From the NCBI RefSeq assembly GCF_014202435.1, contig NZ_JACHGU010000005.1, positions 248,001 to 312,000 on the forward strand: 64,000 nucleotides of DNA. Reading direction: 5' to 3'. Both the position numbers and the translations under genes were made by a program. Positions 1 to 9,956 of this stretch are shown in pieces. The notes under the pieces are model-generated. The model was given only the letters and a program-made list of their open reading frames with translations. It was not told where the DNA came from and ran no database searches. Position 1 is the first letter of the stretch; every line of letters starts with the position of its first letter. Source of the DNA: Pseudoxanthomonas broegbernensis (GTDB lineage Bacteria > Pseudomonadota > Gammaproteobacteria > Xanthomonadales > Xanthomonadaceae).

Positions 1-218
1 CGATCCTGGGCAACGTCGCCGACGCCACCCTGTTCGTCGTGCAGTCCGGCAGCACCAAGATCGGCAACGCCCAGGCGGTGATCAAGCGGCTGCTGGGCGT
101 GCGTGCGCGGATCATCGGCGTGCTGCTGACCAAGTACAACGCCAGGACCGCCGGCTATGGCTACCAGTACGAGAGCTACTACGCCTACGGCGCCCGTCCG
201 CAACTGACCAAGCGGTAG
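1..218 (+). CDS. Polysaccharide tyrosine autokinase (Wzc/BY-kinase), C-terminal fragment
   Basis: This is the last 71 codons of a gene that begins before the window, read from base 3 to the TAG at 216-218. The visible part matches the C-terminal end of the cytoplasmic P-loop kinase domain of polysaccharide co-polymerases: a strand of the type ATLFVVQSGST, then a lysine-rich helix, then GVLLTKYNAR. It ends in a tyrosine cluster (YGYQYESYYAYG), the usual autophosphorylation tail of bacterial tyrosine kinases. Such kinases control chain length and export of capsule or exopolysaccharide, together with a phosphatase such as the CpsB-type protein at 17748. The Walker A motif and periplasmic domain lie outside the window, so chain-length function is inferred from the family. 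Confidence 0.8.
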   Translation, partial: ILGNVADATLFVVQSGSTKIGNAQAVIKRLLGVRARIIGVLLTKYNARTAGYGYQYESYYAYGARPQLTKR

Positions 219-226
219 CCGCGGAC

Positions 227-1765
227 GTGCCCGGGGAAGACGCACTCTCGCTGGCGATCGACCTCTTCCGCACGCCGTCGCTGCGGCACGCCGCCCGTGC
301 CAAGCCGGTGCCGGACCGCACCGGCGAGCTGCTGCTGCTGGCCGCCGGCCAGCCGGCGCGGCTGGACGAGGCGGCCGCGCGCACCGGCATGGACGCGGCC
401 GAGCTGCTGGAAGCCGCGCGCTTCTTCGTGCGCGAGGTGCTGCTGCATCCGGATGCCGACGACTACCGCGTGCTCGGCCTGCGCCAGGGCGCCGACTTCG
501 ACAGCATCAAGGCGCATCACCGCATCCTGCAGGCCTGGCTGCACCCCGACCGCGCCGATTCGCAGGCCGAGCAGGCCTTCGCCGCGCGCGTCAACGTGGC
601 CTGGAACCGGTTGCGGCTGGCGCAGCGCAACCCGCAGCCCGCCGACGAGGCGCAGGTGGGGGACCCGGCGCCGCCGCCTGACGGCGACGAACCCGAGCCG
701 GCAGCGGTGTACTCGCCGCGATGGATCCGGATCGACCCGGACGAGGAGCGCCGCCCCCGCAGCCACGTGGCGGTGCCGATCGCGCTGCTGCTGGTGTGCG
801 GGCTGCTGCTCTGGCTCATCGCCCGGCAGGCGCCGCCGCCCGCCGAGACGCCCCCGGCGGAGAAGCAGGAATCGCCCGTCGCCTTCCTGTTCGACGGGCT
901 GCGGCTGCAATCGCCCGAGGACGCGCCCGAGCCGGCGGCGGCCGATGCCGGGCCGCATCCCGCCCCCCCGGCCGCCGAGCCCGTGGCCGGCACCCGTGCC
1001 GCGACCGGCCAATCGTCGGCCTCCCGGGCGGCACCCGTCCCATCGCGCACCGCCGGTGCCGATCCGGCGCGTATCGCGCCCCCGCCACCGCGCAGGGCCG
1101 CCCCCGATCCCGGCCCCGCCGCACCGACGACCACCGCGACAACCACGGAAGCGGCCACCGCCGCCGCACGGCGGCTTCCCGCGCCGGCACCCGCCACATC
1201 CATGAAGGCCGTGGCATCGGAGACGGCTGCGTCCGCGGCCAGCGGCACTGCGCACCCACCAGCGGGAATCGCCGGTGCAGGCAGCGGGATGCCCGCGCGC
1301 AGCGACGAGGCACACCCGCCGGCCACCCCGGCGGATGCCGGGCCACGCCGCGCCGCCACGGCAACAGCCCGGCCGGTCGCGGCCGCCATCGCGGATGCAA
1401 CGGCCGGCGAGCCCTCCGCCGCATACCAACCGCTCCATCCCGAGCTGGCCCAGGCACGGCTGGAGTCGCTGCTGGTCTTCGTCGCCCAGCACCGGGTGAA
1501 TCCGCCGCCGATCTGGAGGAACGTGCGTGCCATGGAGACGGCCGAACGCATCCGCCAATCGCTGGTCGAGCACGGCACCCACCGTTTCCCCACGCTGGTG
1601 AGGGAGCAGACACGCTGGACCCACCAGCCCGGGCGCGCATGGGCCGTGGTCCCGGTGGCATGGCCCGCGCCCGATCCGTCCATCCAGCGCCTGCACGCCG
1701 AACTGACCTGGCGCGACGGTGACTGGATGATCGATTCGGTGGCCCTGGAAGACGCCGCCCCATGA
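227..1765 (+). CDS. Membrane-anchored J-domain protein with long Pro/Ala linker
   Basis: A 512-residue protein starting at GTG, 8 bases after the upstream kinase stop. Residues about 78-125 form a DnaJ-like J domain with the diagnostic HPD triplet at 106-108 (WLHPDRA), after a short helical N-terminal domain. A single transmembrane helix lies at about 181-199. A Pro/Ala/Thr-rich low-complexity stretch of roughly 230 residues follows, then a folded C-terminal domain from about residue 400 ending in a Trp-containing beta-rich segment. The topology suggests a cytoplasmic J domain and a periplasmic tail. J domains stimulate Hsp70 ATPase, so this protein may recruit DnaK to the polysaccharide export machine; that is inference from its place in the locus. 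Its stop overlaps the next start (ATGA). The real start could also be a nearby downstream GTG. Confidence 0.75.
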   Translation: MPGEDALSLAIDLFRTPSLRHAARAKPVPDRTGELLLLAAGQPARLDEAAARTGMDAAELLEAARFFVREVLLHPDADDYRVLGLRQGADFDSIKAHHRILQAWLHPDRADSQAEQAFAARVNVAWNRLRLAQRNPQPADEAQVGDPAPPPDGDEPEPAAVYSPRWIRIDPDEERRPRSHVAVPIALLLVCGLLLWLIARQAPPPAETPPAEKQESPVAFLFDGLRLQSPEDAPEPAAADAGPHPAPPAAEPVAGTRAATGQSSASRAAPVPSRTAGADPARIAPPPPRRAAPDPGPAAPTTTATTTEAATAAARRLPAPAPATSMKAVASETAASAASGTAHPPAGIAGAGSGMPARSDEAHPPATPADAGPRRAATATARPVAAAIADATAGEPSAAYQPLHPELAQARLESLLVFVAQHRVNPPPIWRNVRAMETAERIRQSLVEHGTHRFPTLVREQTRWTHQPGRAWAVVPVAWPAPDPSIQRLHAELTWRDGDWMIDSVALEDAAP

Positions 1766-2991
1766 ACGCATCGCGCACATGGAAGCGCCCGCTGCTGCTC
1801 GCCGCCCTCTGCGCCGGCCTGGCCTTCGCCGCCTGGCGCATCGTCGCGCACAGCGCCGCCGACATCCTGGCCGGGACCGATCCGCAAGGCGCGCTGGCGT
1901 GGATTCCCGGGCATCCGGACGCCCTGCTGGCGCTGGCCGAACGGCAACTGGCCGACGGCCGCGTCGACCAGGCTGCCGACACCGCCCGGCGCCTGCTGGC
2001 ACGGGCGCCATTGGAAGGCCGCGCCTGGCGCATCCTGGCCCAGTACGAAACCGCGCGCGGCCATACCGACGAGGCCAGGCGGCATTACATCGCGGCCATC
2101 CGGTCCAGCCCGCACGACATCGCCGCGCGCGCCTGGCTGCTGCGCGACCATCTCGCCCACCAGCGCTACACCGACGCGCTGGCCGAGATCGATCGCATCC
2201 TGCGCATCTCGCCGCGGCTGGGCCGCACCCTGGTGCCGATCCTGGCGCAGATGGCCGCCGCCGATCCCACCTTCGCCGACGCCCTGGTCCCGCTGCTGTC
2301 CCGACAGCCGCGCTGGCGCGCGCCGCTGCTGCGCGAGATCCAGAGCGGCAAGCACCCGCAGGCCGAGCGCGTGCTCGGGCAACTGCAACGGGCCGGCGAC
2401 CTGAGCCCCGCCGAGCACCAGGGCTGGATCGAGGCATTGATGGCCCGGCGACACTGGGACGAGGCCTATGCGAACTGGACGTCCATCCTGCCCGCCGATG
2501 CGCGCCTGTCGCCGGTGTTCAACGGCGACTTCGGGCGGCCGATCGGCGGCTACGGGTTCGACTGGCGCATCGCCCGGGTACCCGGGGTCAACGTCGACAT
2601 CCGGCCCGACGCCGATCCGCGCCAGGGGATGGCGGCGCGCGTGCGCTTCAACCATCGGCCCGCCGCGCATGCGGGCCTGCAGCAGGCGCTGCTGCTGGCG
2701 CCCGGCCGCTACCGCTTCCAGGTGCGGATGCGCGCCGAGGCCCTGCGCAGCGACGCCGGGCTGGAATGGGTGTTGCTGTGCGCCAAGGGCGGCCACGGCC
2801 TGCTGGGCGCCAGCGAGCGCATCCAGGGCACGTTCGGATGGACCACGATGAACTGGACGGCCGAGGTTCCCGAAAACTGCCCGGGGCAATGGCTCCGCCT
2901 GCGCAACCCGGTGCCTTCGGGCATCGGCCAGTACGTGTCGGGCGAGGTCTGGATCGACGATGTCTCAGCCAAGCCGGAGACGACGCGATAG
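1762..2991 (+). CDS. TPR-repeat membrane-anchored protein of the polysaccharide locus
   Basis: A 409-residue protein whose ATG overlaps the stop of the J-domain gene, so the two are probably translationally coupled. An N-terminal hydrophobic helix (residues about 9-27) acts as anchor or signal. Tetratricopeptide-like helix pairs follow over about 40-250, with the recurring pattern of small residues and RRLLARAP/AEIDRILRISP helices. The C-terminal 150 residues are beta-rich and resemble carbohydrate-binding or jelly-roll modules found at the end of exopolysaccharide TPR proteins. I recognise the architecture, not a named family. In this context it is probably a periplasmic scaffold for polysaccharide assembly. 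No catalytic motif was seen. Confidence 0.7.
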   Translation: MNASRTWKRPLLLAALCAGLAFAAWRIVAHSAADILAGTDPQGALAWIPGHPDALLALAERQLADGRVDQAADTARRLLARAPLEGRAWRILAQYETARGHTDEARRHYIAAIRSSPHDIAARAWLLRDHLAHQRYTDALAEIDRILRISPRLGRTLVPILAQMAAADPTFADALVPLLSRQPRWRAPLLREIQSGKHPQAERVLGQLQRAGDLSPAEHQGWIEALMARRHWDEAYANWTSILPADARLSPVFNGDFGRPIGGYGFDWRIARVPGVNVDIRPDADPRQGMAARVRFNHRPAAHAGLQQALLLAPGRYRFQVRMRAEALRSDAGLEWVLLCAKGGHGLLGASERIQGTFGWTTMNWTAEVPENCPGQWLRLRNPVPSGIGQYVSGEVWIDDVSAKPETTR

Positions 2992-3070
2992 CTCGCACAA
3001 CTCTTGCTCCATGCCCCGCATGCCGAATCGGCGGTTCAGCCTGGAGCCGGCAAAATGACGACCATTCGTA

Positions 3071-3099
3071 TTGCAACCCCTGGCGAACGCGACTAGCGT
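3071..3099 (+). promoter_or_regulatory. Possible sigma70 promoter for the FecR-like secreted protein
   Basis: A TTGCAA hexamer (3071-3076) and a TAGCGT hexamer (3094-3099) are separated by 17 bases, about 50 bases before the start of the next gene. The match is moderate (4/6 and 3/6), but spacing is ideal and a new transcription start is expected after the gap behind the TPR gene. Confidence 0.4.
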
Positions 3100-3149
3100 A
3101 CCTCTGGGGCAGTTCCTCCGGGGCTTCGTACTACTAAGGAACGACGGTC

Positions 3150-3602
3150 ATGAAGAAGAAGGTTTCCCTGCTCGCGGCTGGCCTGGCGCTCGGCCTGTCG
3201 GCACTGACGACGGCAGCCGCACAGGAAGGCGTCGCGGCCCAGGAACCGGTCGCCACCCTGCAAGTCACCTCCGGCAGCGTGCAGGCCAGCGGGCTCGACG
3301 GCGAGTTCATCCCCGCCCAGTCCGGCGTGCAGCTCGCACCGGGCAACCGTGTCTTGGTCCCGTCCGGCGGCTCGGCCACGGTGATCTATCCCAACGGATG
3401 CCAGGTCAATCTCACCACGCCGGGCGTGCATACGGTCACTCCCACCTGCACTCCCGCGCTGGCGCGCACCACCACCGGCGGCAGCACGGTCAGCGGCGGC
3501 GCAGCGGTAGGCATCATCGCCGGCGGCGTGGCCCTGACCGCGCTCACCATGGAAGAGACCCTGGGCGACGAAGACGACGAACGTCCGCCGGTCAGCCGCT
3601 GA
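3150..3602 (+). CDS. Secreted FecR-like small protein
   Basis: A 150-residue protein with a clear signal peptide: MKKK, a hydrophobic core and cleavage after an AAA/AQE region near residue 25. The mature part (about 34-95) resembles a FecR-type beta domain: an LQVTSGSVQ strand, a 'G-x-F-x-P-A-Q-x-G' turn, a GNRVLVPSGGSATV segment, and two cysteines that could form a disulfide. A Gly-rich hydrophobic stretch at about 113-130 may be a second membrane segment, followed by an acidic tail. ATG is preceded by an AAGGA-type ribosome-binding site. It stands alone between a possible promoter and a hairpin terminator. The role is unknown; its position just before the ligase/polymerase gene suggests a periplasmic part of the polysaccharide system. 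Confidence 0.75.
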   Translation: MKKKVSLLAAGLALGLSALTTAAAQEGVAAQEPVATLQVTSGSVQASGLDGEFIPAQSGVQLAPGNRVLVPSGGSATVIYPNGCQVNLTTPGVHTVTPTCTPALARTTTGGSTVSGGAAVGIIAGGVALTALTMEETLGDEDDERPPVSR

Positions 3603-3683
3603 GTCCATGCACTTCCTGGCGCAGGTGCCGGCGCCCCCCGCACGCCTACCCGCCCGCGGCGCATGGCACGGAGCGGAATCGGA

Positions 3684-3712
3684 CGGGACGGGCGCATGCC
3701 CGTCCCGTTCTT
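3684..3712 (+). terminator. Hairpin terminator or attenuator after the FecR-like gene
   Basis: A perfect 10-bp stem CGGGACGGGC / GCCCGTCCCG with a GCAT loop is followed by TTCTT. It lies 80 bases after the FecR-like gene and only about 25 bases before the ATG of the next gene, so it may act as a partial terminator for the downstream operon. Confidence 0.65.
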
Positions 3713-3734
3713 GCATCGGCGGGCACGGCAATCC

Positions 3735-5105
3735 ATGAACCACTGGCTTCCGGAACGCACGGGGGCCGGGCTGTTCTACATGGCCGCCGCGCTGCTGGTG
3801 CTGGCATTCCTCACCGGTGGCGGCGCGTCCGACCGCGGCATCGGCGATGCGGCCACCCAACTGCTCGCCTGCGCCGTGCTGCCCCTCGCGCTCCATTGCC
3901 TGTCCAAGCGCGCGCAGCCGATACCGCGGCTGCGCTGGATCCTGCTGCTGGCCACGCTGGTCCCGGCGGGCATCGCGCTGCAACTGGCCGCCGGCCTCAC
4001 CCGCACGCCCTGGGCCACCGAACGCGCGCTGTGGTCGATCCTGCCGGCGCTCGCCGCCTTCGTGTCGGCCCTGGCCCTGCCGCGGCGGCGCCAGGTCCAC
4101 CTGGCCTGGACGATCGTGTCGCTGGCCGCCGCCAGCCTGATCCTGGGCTACCTGCAACTGGGCGCACCGCAGGACAGCATCCTCAACCCGTTCCCCGAAC
4201 TGCCGCCGGTGCTCAACGGCGTGTTCGCCAACCAGAACCACCAGGCCACCGCCATCGGCATCGCCCTGGTGCTGCTGGCCGCCTGGGCGTTCGATCCACG
4301 CCGCCGCCTGGACGAGGAGGACGCCCCGCCGCATTCGCGCACGGCCGGGCTGATCGCGGCCGGCGGGCTGGCCTTGCTGCTGCTGGTCGCCCTGCCCCTC
4401 GTCGGCTCGCGGGCCATGGCCCTGATCAGCATCGGCGCCCTGTTGCTGGTGCCGGCCGCCACCGGGTGGCTGCGGCAGCGCCTGGGCCGACGCGGGCGGC
4501 GCAGGCAGGGCACCTTCCTGCTGCTGGGAGGGCTGGTGGCCGGCGCGCTGGTGCTGGTGGCGCTCAGCGGCTGGATCAAGGTCGACTACTCCTCTGAAAC
4601 GCGGATCGCGATGGCCCGGGCCACCGCCGCCCTGGCCGCCGATGCCATGCCCTGGGGAAGCGGCATCGGCAGCTTCGTCCAGTGGTTCGACGCGCACACC
4701 CCGGACGAGGCGCTGCAATGGGCCTACGTCAACCACGCCCACAACGAGTACGCGCAGTGGTGGCTGGAAAGCGGCATCCTCGGGCTGGCGTGGATCGCGC
4801 TGCTGGCCGTGGGCATGGCCTGGAGCCTGCCGCGCTGCGCATGGCGCGCCGACGCGCAGCCGGACGGGCTGGCCGCCGGGAGCTGGCTCGCGGTGGCGGT
4901 GGTGCTTGCCCACAGCTTCGTGGACTACCCGCTGCGCACCCCGGCGATCATGACCGTGGCCGCCTTCCTGGCCGGCGTGGCGGCGCAGGCCGCGGCGCTT
5001 CGCCTCGGCGCGCCTCCCCTCTCCCCGGCGGTGCGCCGATCCGGTACCCCGGCGGAGGAATCCATGCTCGGCCGCGACCCGGCGCCATGGCCCGGGTCCG
5101 ATTGA
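3735..5105 (+). CDS. O-antigen ligase/polymerase-family membrane protein (Wzy_C type)
   Basis: A 456-residue polytopic protein with about 10-12 predicted membrane helices. The large-loop signatures of the WaaL/Wzy superfamily are visible: FANQNHQATAIGIAL around residue 170 and NHAHNEYAQWWLESG around residue 333, the latter containing the conserved His/Glu region used by glycan polymerases and ligases. The ATG at 3735 was chosen over upstream in-frame starts because the first helix follows directly and the upstream stretch overlaps the hairpin. The product either polymerises repeat units or transfers the finished glycan. The locus also has an EpsG-type protein (14216), so one of the two is probably the polymerase and the other a ligase or a polymerase for another glycan. 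Confidence 0.8.
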   Translation: MNHWLPERTGAGLFYMAAALLVLAFLTGGGASDRGIGDAATQLLACAVLPLALHCLSKRAQPIPRLRWILLLATLVPAGIALQLAAGLTRTPWATERALWSILPALAAFVSALALPRRRQVHLAWTIVSLAAASLILGYLQLGAPQDSILNPFPELPPVLNGVFANQNHQATAIGIALVLLAAWAFDPRRRLDEEDAPPHSRTAGLIAAGGLALLLLVALPLVGSRAMALISIGALLLVPAATGWLRQRLGRRGRRRQGTFLLLGGLVAGALVLVALSGWIKVDYSSETRIAMARATAALAADAMPWGSGIGSFVQWFDAHTPDEALQWAYVNHAHNEYAQWWLESGILGLAWIALLAVGMAWSLPRCAWRADAQPDGLAAGSWLAVAVVLAHSFVDYPLRTPAIMTVAAFLAGVAAQAAALRLGAPPLSPAVRRSGTPAEESMLGRDPAPWPGSD

Positions 5106-5149
5106 AATACGCGCACGCCGGCGGCGATCCGGCCCCCACGGCGGCCGCT

Positions 5150-5180
5150 TTGGCCAGGCACTCGGGGGAGCGGTCATAAT
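5150..5180 (+). promoter_or_regulatory. Weak promoter candidate before tviB
   Basis: TTGGCC (5150-5155) and CATAAT (5175-5180) are spaced by 19 bases in the 130-base gap between the ligase-like gene and the dehydrogenase gene. The -10 match is good, the -35 and spacing are poor. Confidence 0.3.
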
Positions 5181-5236
5181 CCGGGCTGGAACGGACGGCG
5201 ATATCCATCGTCTCCCGCGGCCGCGAGGAATCACGG

Positions 5237-6520
<1,284 letters not shown>

Positions 6521-6533
6521 ACCGGAGGAAGGA

Positions 6534-7541
6534 ATGAAGGTACTGGTCACCGGCACGGCGGGCTTCATCGGCTCGCACGTCGCCATGCGCCTGCTGGAAC
6601 GCGGCGACAGCGTCGTGGGCATCGACAGCCTCAACGACTACTACGACGTCTCCCTGAAGAAGGCGCGCCTGGCCCGCTTCCAGGACCACCCCGCCTACAC
6701 CCACGTGCACGCCGACCTGGCCGACCGCGACGCGGTGGAAGCGATGTTCGCCGCCCACAGACCCGACCGGGTGATCAACCTGGCCGCCCAGGCCGGCGTG
6801 CGCTACGCCGCGCAGAACCCGCACGTGTACGTGAGCAGCAACGTCACCGGCTTCCTGCACCTCCTGGAAGGCTGCCGCCACCATGGCGTGCAGCACCTGG
6901 TGTTCGCCTCCACCAGTTCCATCTACGGCGCCAACACGGCGATGCCGTTCTCCGAGCACCGGCCCACCGAGCATCCGCTGACCCTGTACGCGGCCACCAA
7001 GAAGGCCAACGAGCAGATGGCGCACGGCTACGCGCACCTGTACGGGATTCCCTGCACCGGCCTGCGCTTCTTCACCGTCTACGGCCCATGGGGCCGCCCG
7101 GACATGGCGCTGTTCCTGTTCACCCGCGCCATCCTGGCCGGCGAGCCGATCAAGGTGTTCAACCACGGCCGCCACAAGCGCAGCTTCACCTATATCGACG
7201 ACATCGTGGAGGGCGTGATCCGCACCCTGGACCGGCCGCCGGGCAAGGACCCGCGATGGAACAGCGACGCGCCCGACCCGGCCACCAGCGGCGTGGCCCC
7301 GTACCGGATCTACAACATCGGCAACGAGCAATCGGTGGAGCTGCTGCGCTACATCGAGGTGCTGGAGCGGGAACTGGGGCGCAAGGCAAAGATGGAGATG
7401 CTGCCGCTGCAGGCGGGCGACGTGCCGGATACGGAGGCGGATGTGGCGGACTTGATCGGGGACGTGGGCTACAGGCCCGGAGTCTCGGTGGAAGAAGGCG
7501 TGGCGCGTTTCGTGAAGTGGTATCTCGACTACTACGGCTGA
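6534..7541 (+). CDS. NAD-dependent UDP-uronate 4-epimerase, CapI-like
   Basis: A 335-residue extended short-chain dehydrogenase/reductase. The NAD-binding motif is [11 protein letters not shown] at the N-terminus, then [17 protein letters not shown], a phrase typical of UDP-glucuronate 4-epimerases. Catalytic residues are in STSSIYG and Y-x3-K (YAATKKANE). The ATG at 6534 follows a strong GGAGGAAGG ribosome-binding site, which sets the start 13 bases after tviB. It interconverts a UDP-uronate with its C4 epimer in the cytoplasm, supplying a sugar for the polysaccharide. Whether it uses UDP-GlcA or the N-acetylated TviB product cannot be settled from the sequence. Confidence 0.87.
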   Translation: MKVLVTGTAGFIGSHVAMRLLERGDSVVGIDSLNDYYDVSLKKARLARFQDHPAYTHVHADLADRDAVEAMFAAHRPDRVINLAAQAGVRYAAQNPHVYVSSNVTGFLHLLEGCRHHGVQHLVFASTSSIYGANTAMPFSEHRPTEHPLTLYAATKKANEQMAHGYAHLYGIPCTGLRFFTVYGPWGRPDMALFLFTRAILAGEPIKVFNHGRHKRSFTYIDDIVEGVIRTLDRPPGKDPRWNSDAPDPATSGVAPYRIYNIGNEQSVELLRYIEVLERELGRKAKMEMLPLQAGDVPDTEADVADLIGDVGYRPGVSVEEGVARFVKWYLDYYG

Positions 7542-7570
7542 CCCGCCACGAAGGCACATGGGAGCTAACG

Positions 7571-8434
7571 ATGAATAGCCCGCACCTGCTCTCGGTGGAG
7601 TCGCATTTCGCCTTCGGCAAGAATTGGCTGGACTACGCGCGGAAGATCGACGAGCAGAAGATCGCGCAAGCCATCGTCGACCTGCAGCGATTGAGCGGGC
7701 GCGAACGATTCGATGGCATGTCCTTCCTCGACATCGGATGTGGCTCAGGACTCCACTCCTTGGCGGCGGCGCGCATGGGGGCGGTTCGCGTGACCGGGGT
7801 CGACATCGATCCGGATTCGATCGATGCATCTCGCGCAACGCTCGCAAGGTTCGCGCCGCTTGCTGACGCCCGGTTCGACCAGGCGAGCGTCTTCGACATG
7901 CGAGCCGAGGAGTACCGGGATTTCGACCTGGTCTACTCCTGGGGAGTCTTGCACCATACCGGTGACATGTACCGCGCCCTGGCCGTCGCCTCTTCCCTTG
8001 TGCGGCCCGGGGGAACCTTCATGGTCGCCCTGTACCGGAAGACACCCTTCTGCGGCATGTGGCGCATCATCAAGCGCTGGTACGCATCGGCGCCGCCGTC
8101 ATCCCAGGAGCGGGCCAGGAAGATCAGGGTAGCCCTGCACCGCCTTGCCTTCCGGCTCAGGGGCCGTAGTCACCAGGAATACATCCGCAACTATGGACAG
8201 TGCCGGGGGATGGACTACTACAACGACATCCACGACTGGATGGGCGGGTACCCATATGAGTCGATCTCGAAGGTGCAATGCCACGCGTTCTTCCAACAGC
8301 GCGAATTCGAGTTGGAGCGCGAATTCGTCGCTGTGCCCAAGCGCCTTTCGGGCCTGCTGGGCTCTGGTTGCGACGAGTATGTTTTCCGCAGGAGAACTGG
8401 CCCAGCATCTGCCACGCGCAATCCAACCGCCTGA
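7571..8434 (+). CDS. SAM-dependent methyltransferase of the polysaccharide locus
   Basis: A 287-residue class I methyltransferase. SAM-binding motif I is FLDIGCGSGLHSL near residue 55, the acidic end of strand 2 is GVDID, and a later motif reads YSWGVLHHTGD, as in the Methyltransf_11/12 group. The C-terminal half, with the WYASAPPSSQERARK and YNDIHDWMGGYPYE regions, resembles methyltransferases from O-antigen clusters that methylate sugars or lipid-linked glycans. It opens the stretch (about 7.57-14.2 kb) whose base and codon use looks less GC-biased than the flanks. Acceptor unknown. Confidence 0.78.
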   Translation: MNSPHLLSVESHFAFGKNWLDYARKIDEQKIAQAIVDLQRLSGRERFDGMSFLDIGCGSGLHSLAAARMGAVRVTGVDIDPDSIDASRATLARFAPLADARFDQASVFDMRAEEYRDFDLVYSWGVLHHTGDMYRALAVASSLVRPGGTFMVALYRKTPFCGMWRIIKRWYASAPPSSQERARKIRVALHRLAFRLRGRSHQEYIRNYGQCRGMDYYNDIHDWMGGYPYESISKVQCHAFFQQREFELEREFVAVPKRLSGLLGSGCDEYVFRRRTGPASATRNPTA

Positions 8435-8531
8435 TTGAGCGCGCAGTGATGAGGCAGCCAAACGTTTCCGCCGCCCAGGGCGCCGGCAAGAGCAGCAAGA
8501 ACCGTTCGACTGGAACGCGGTAGCCGCCTGG

Positions 8532-9956
8532 ATGCTCGTCCGTCATTCCTTCCACTACCTGCTGGCACGCGGAATCCCAGGCCTGGTCAATTTCGCGGCC
8601 CTGGCGATCTATACGCGGCTGCTGACCGCCGGCGAGTTCGGACGATACGCACTCATCCTGTCGATAGTCGGACTGGTGAATGTTCTGTTCTTTCAGTGGC
8701 TGACCCTCGTTGTCGCGCGCTTCGTGCCCCGATCCGTGGACAAGCCCCACAACACCCTGCAACACGTCCTGTCCCTGTTCCTCTTGCTTTCGGCAGCGGC
8801 CCTTGCCGTTGCCCTGGCTGCGGGGATTCTCTGGCCCGTGCCCGGCCTCGCCTGGTTGATTGCATTGGCCGCCATGCTCGCCATCGCCCAGGCATGGCAC
8901 GAGTTGAATCTTGTCCTGGCGTCGGCACGCCTGGAGCCCGGCCGTTACGGGCGCCAGTTGGGCGCAAAGGCCATCCTGTCCGTACTGACAGGCGCAGTGC
9001 TGGCATGGCTTGGCTGGGGCGCGGCCGGACCTGTCGCAGGCCTGATCCTGGGCTCTTTCCTTGGGTGGTGGCTGTTCTCCCGCGACACGTGGAAGAACGC
9101 TCCCCCTCGCTGGCCTCCGCCCCAGGCGCTGCACGAGTACAGGGCGTACGGACTGCCCCTTGCAATCACTTTCGGAATGTTCTGGATTACCTCCAGCTCG
9201 GATCGGCTGATCATCGCCGCCCTGATCGATGAGTCGGCCGCAGGCTATTACGCCGTCGGCTACGATCTCGCTCAGCAGAGCCTGGGCTTGTTGCTCAGCA
9301 TCGTCAATACGGCAGCCGCACCCCTCGCCATTCGATACCTGGAGACGGAGGGAGTCGAGGCCGCCAGCAGGCAGATGCACCACAATGGCGAACTCATGGT
9401 CGCGCTGGCGATGGCAGGCGCAGCCGGCCTGGTCGCCATCGGCCCACAGCTCATCCAATTGTTCGTGGGCAGCGAGTTCCGCTCCGGCGCCCTAGTCGTC
9501 TTTCCCTGGATCGCGGTAACCGCGGCCGTCGTAGGCATAAAGGCATTTCATTTCGACATTGCCTTCCATCTCTCGCGTCAGTCGCGTCGACTGCTGCTGA
9601 CCAGCGGCCTGGCTGCCGGAATGAGTGTAGCGCTCAATTTCCTGCTCATCCCCCGCTACGGTATCGTGGGGTCCGCCTGGGCCAGCTTGGCCGGATTCAC
9701 CTTGGCCAGCGTGGCCAGTGCGGTTCTTGGGAAAAAGGTCTTTCCTATGCCGAACCCGTTCCCTCTTCTGATGAAGGGCCTGTTGGTTGCATCGGCCACG
9801 TTCCTTGCGGCGCGGCTGGCCTCCCAGTGGCAAGTCCGCCCCGAACTGCAACTGGCGTGCGGGTTGTTGCTTGGAGGCGGTGCCGCTCTTGCGGCCGCGA
9901 TCCTTCTGGACGTCTCGCGGATGCGGCAAAACCTCATGAGCCGCTTGCTGCGATGA
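8532..9956 (+). CDS. Wzx-type lipid-linked oligosaccharide flippase (PST/MOP family)
   Basis: A 474-residue integral membrane protein with about 12-14 hydrophobic helices, starting in a typical polysaccharide-transporter way (ARGIPGLVNFAALAIYTRLLTAGEFGRYALI). Such proteins flip undecaprenyl-diphosphate-linked repeat units across the inner membrane. A 97-base gap separates it from the methyltransferase, and its stop overlaps the start of the following glycosyltransferase (ATGA), so translation is probably coupled. Confidence 0.82.
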   Translation: MLVRHSFHYLLARGIPGLVNFAALAIYTRLLTAGEFGRYALILSIVGLVNVLFFQWLTLVVARFVPRSVDKPHNTLQHVLSLFLLLSAAALAVALAAGILWPVPGLAWLIALAAMLAIAQAWHELNLVLASARLEPGRYGRQLGAKAILSVLTGAVLAWLGWGAAGPVAGLILGSFLGWWLFSRDTWKNAPPRWPPPQALHEYRAYGLPLAITFGMFWITSSSDRLIIAALIDESAAGYYAVGYDLAQQSLGLLLSIVNTAAAPLAIRYLETEGVEAASRQMHHNGELMVALAMAGAAGLVAIGPQLIQLFVGSEFRSGALVVFPWIAVTAAVVGIKAFHFDIAFHLSRQSRRLLLTSGLAAGMSVALNFLLIPRYGIVGSAWASLAGFTLASVASAVLGKKVFPMPNPFPLLMKGLLVASATFLAARLASQWQVRPELQLACGLLLGGGAALAAAILLDVSRMRQNLMSRLLR

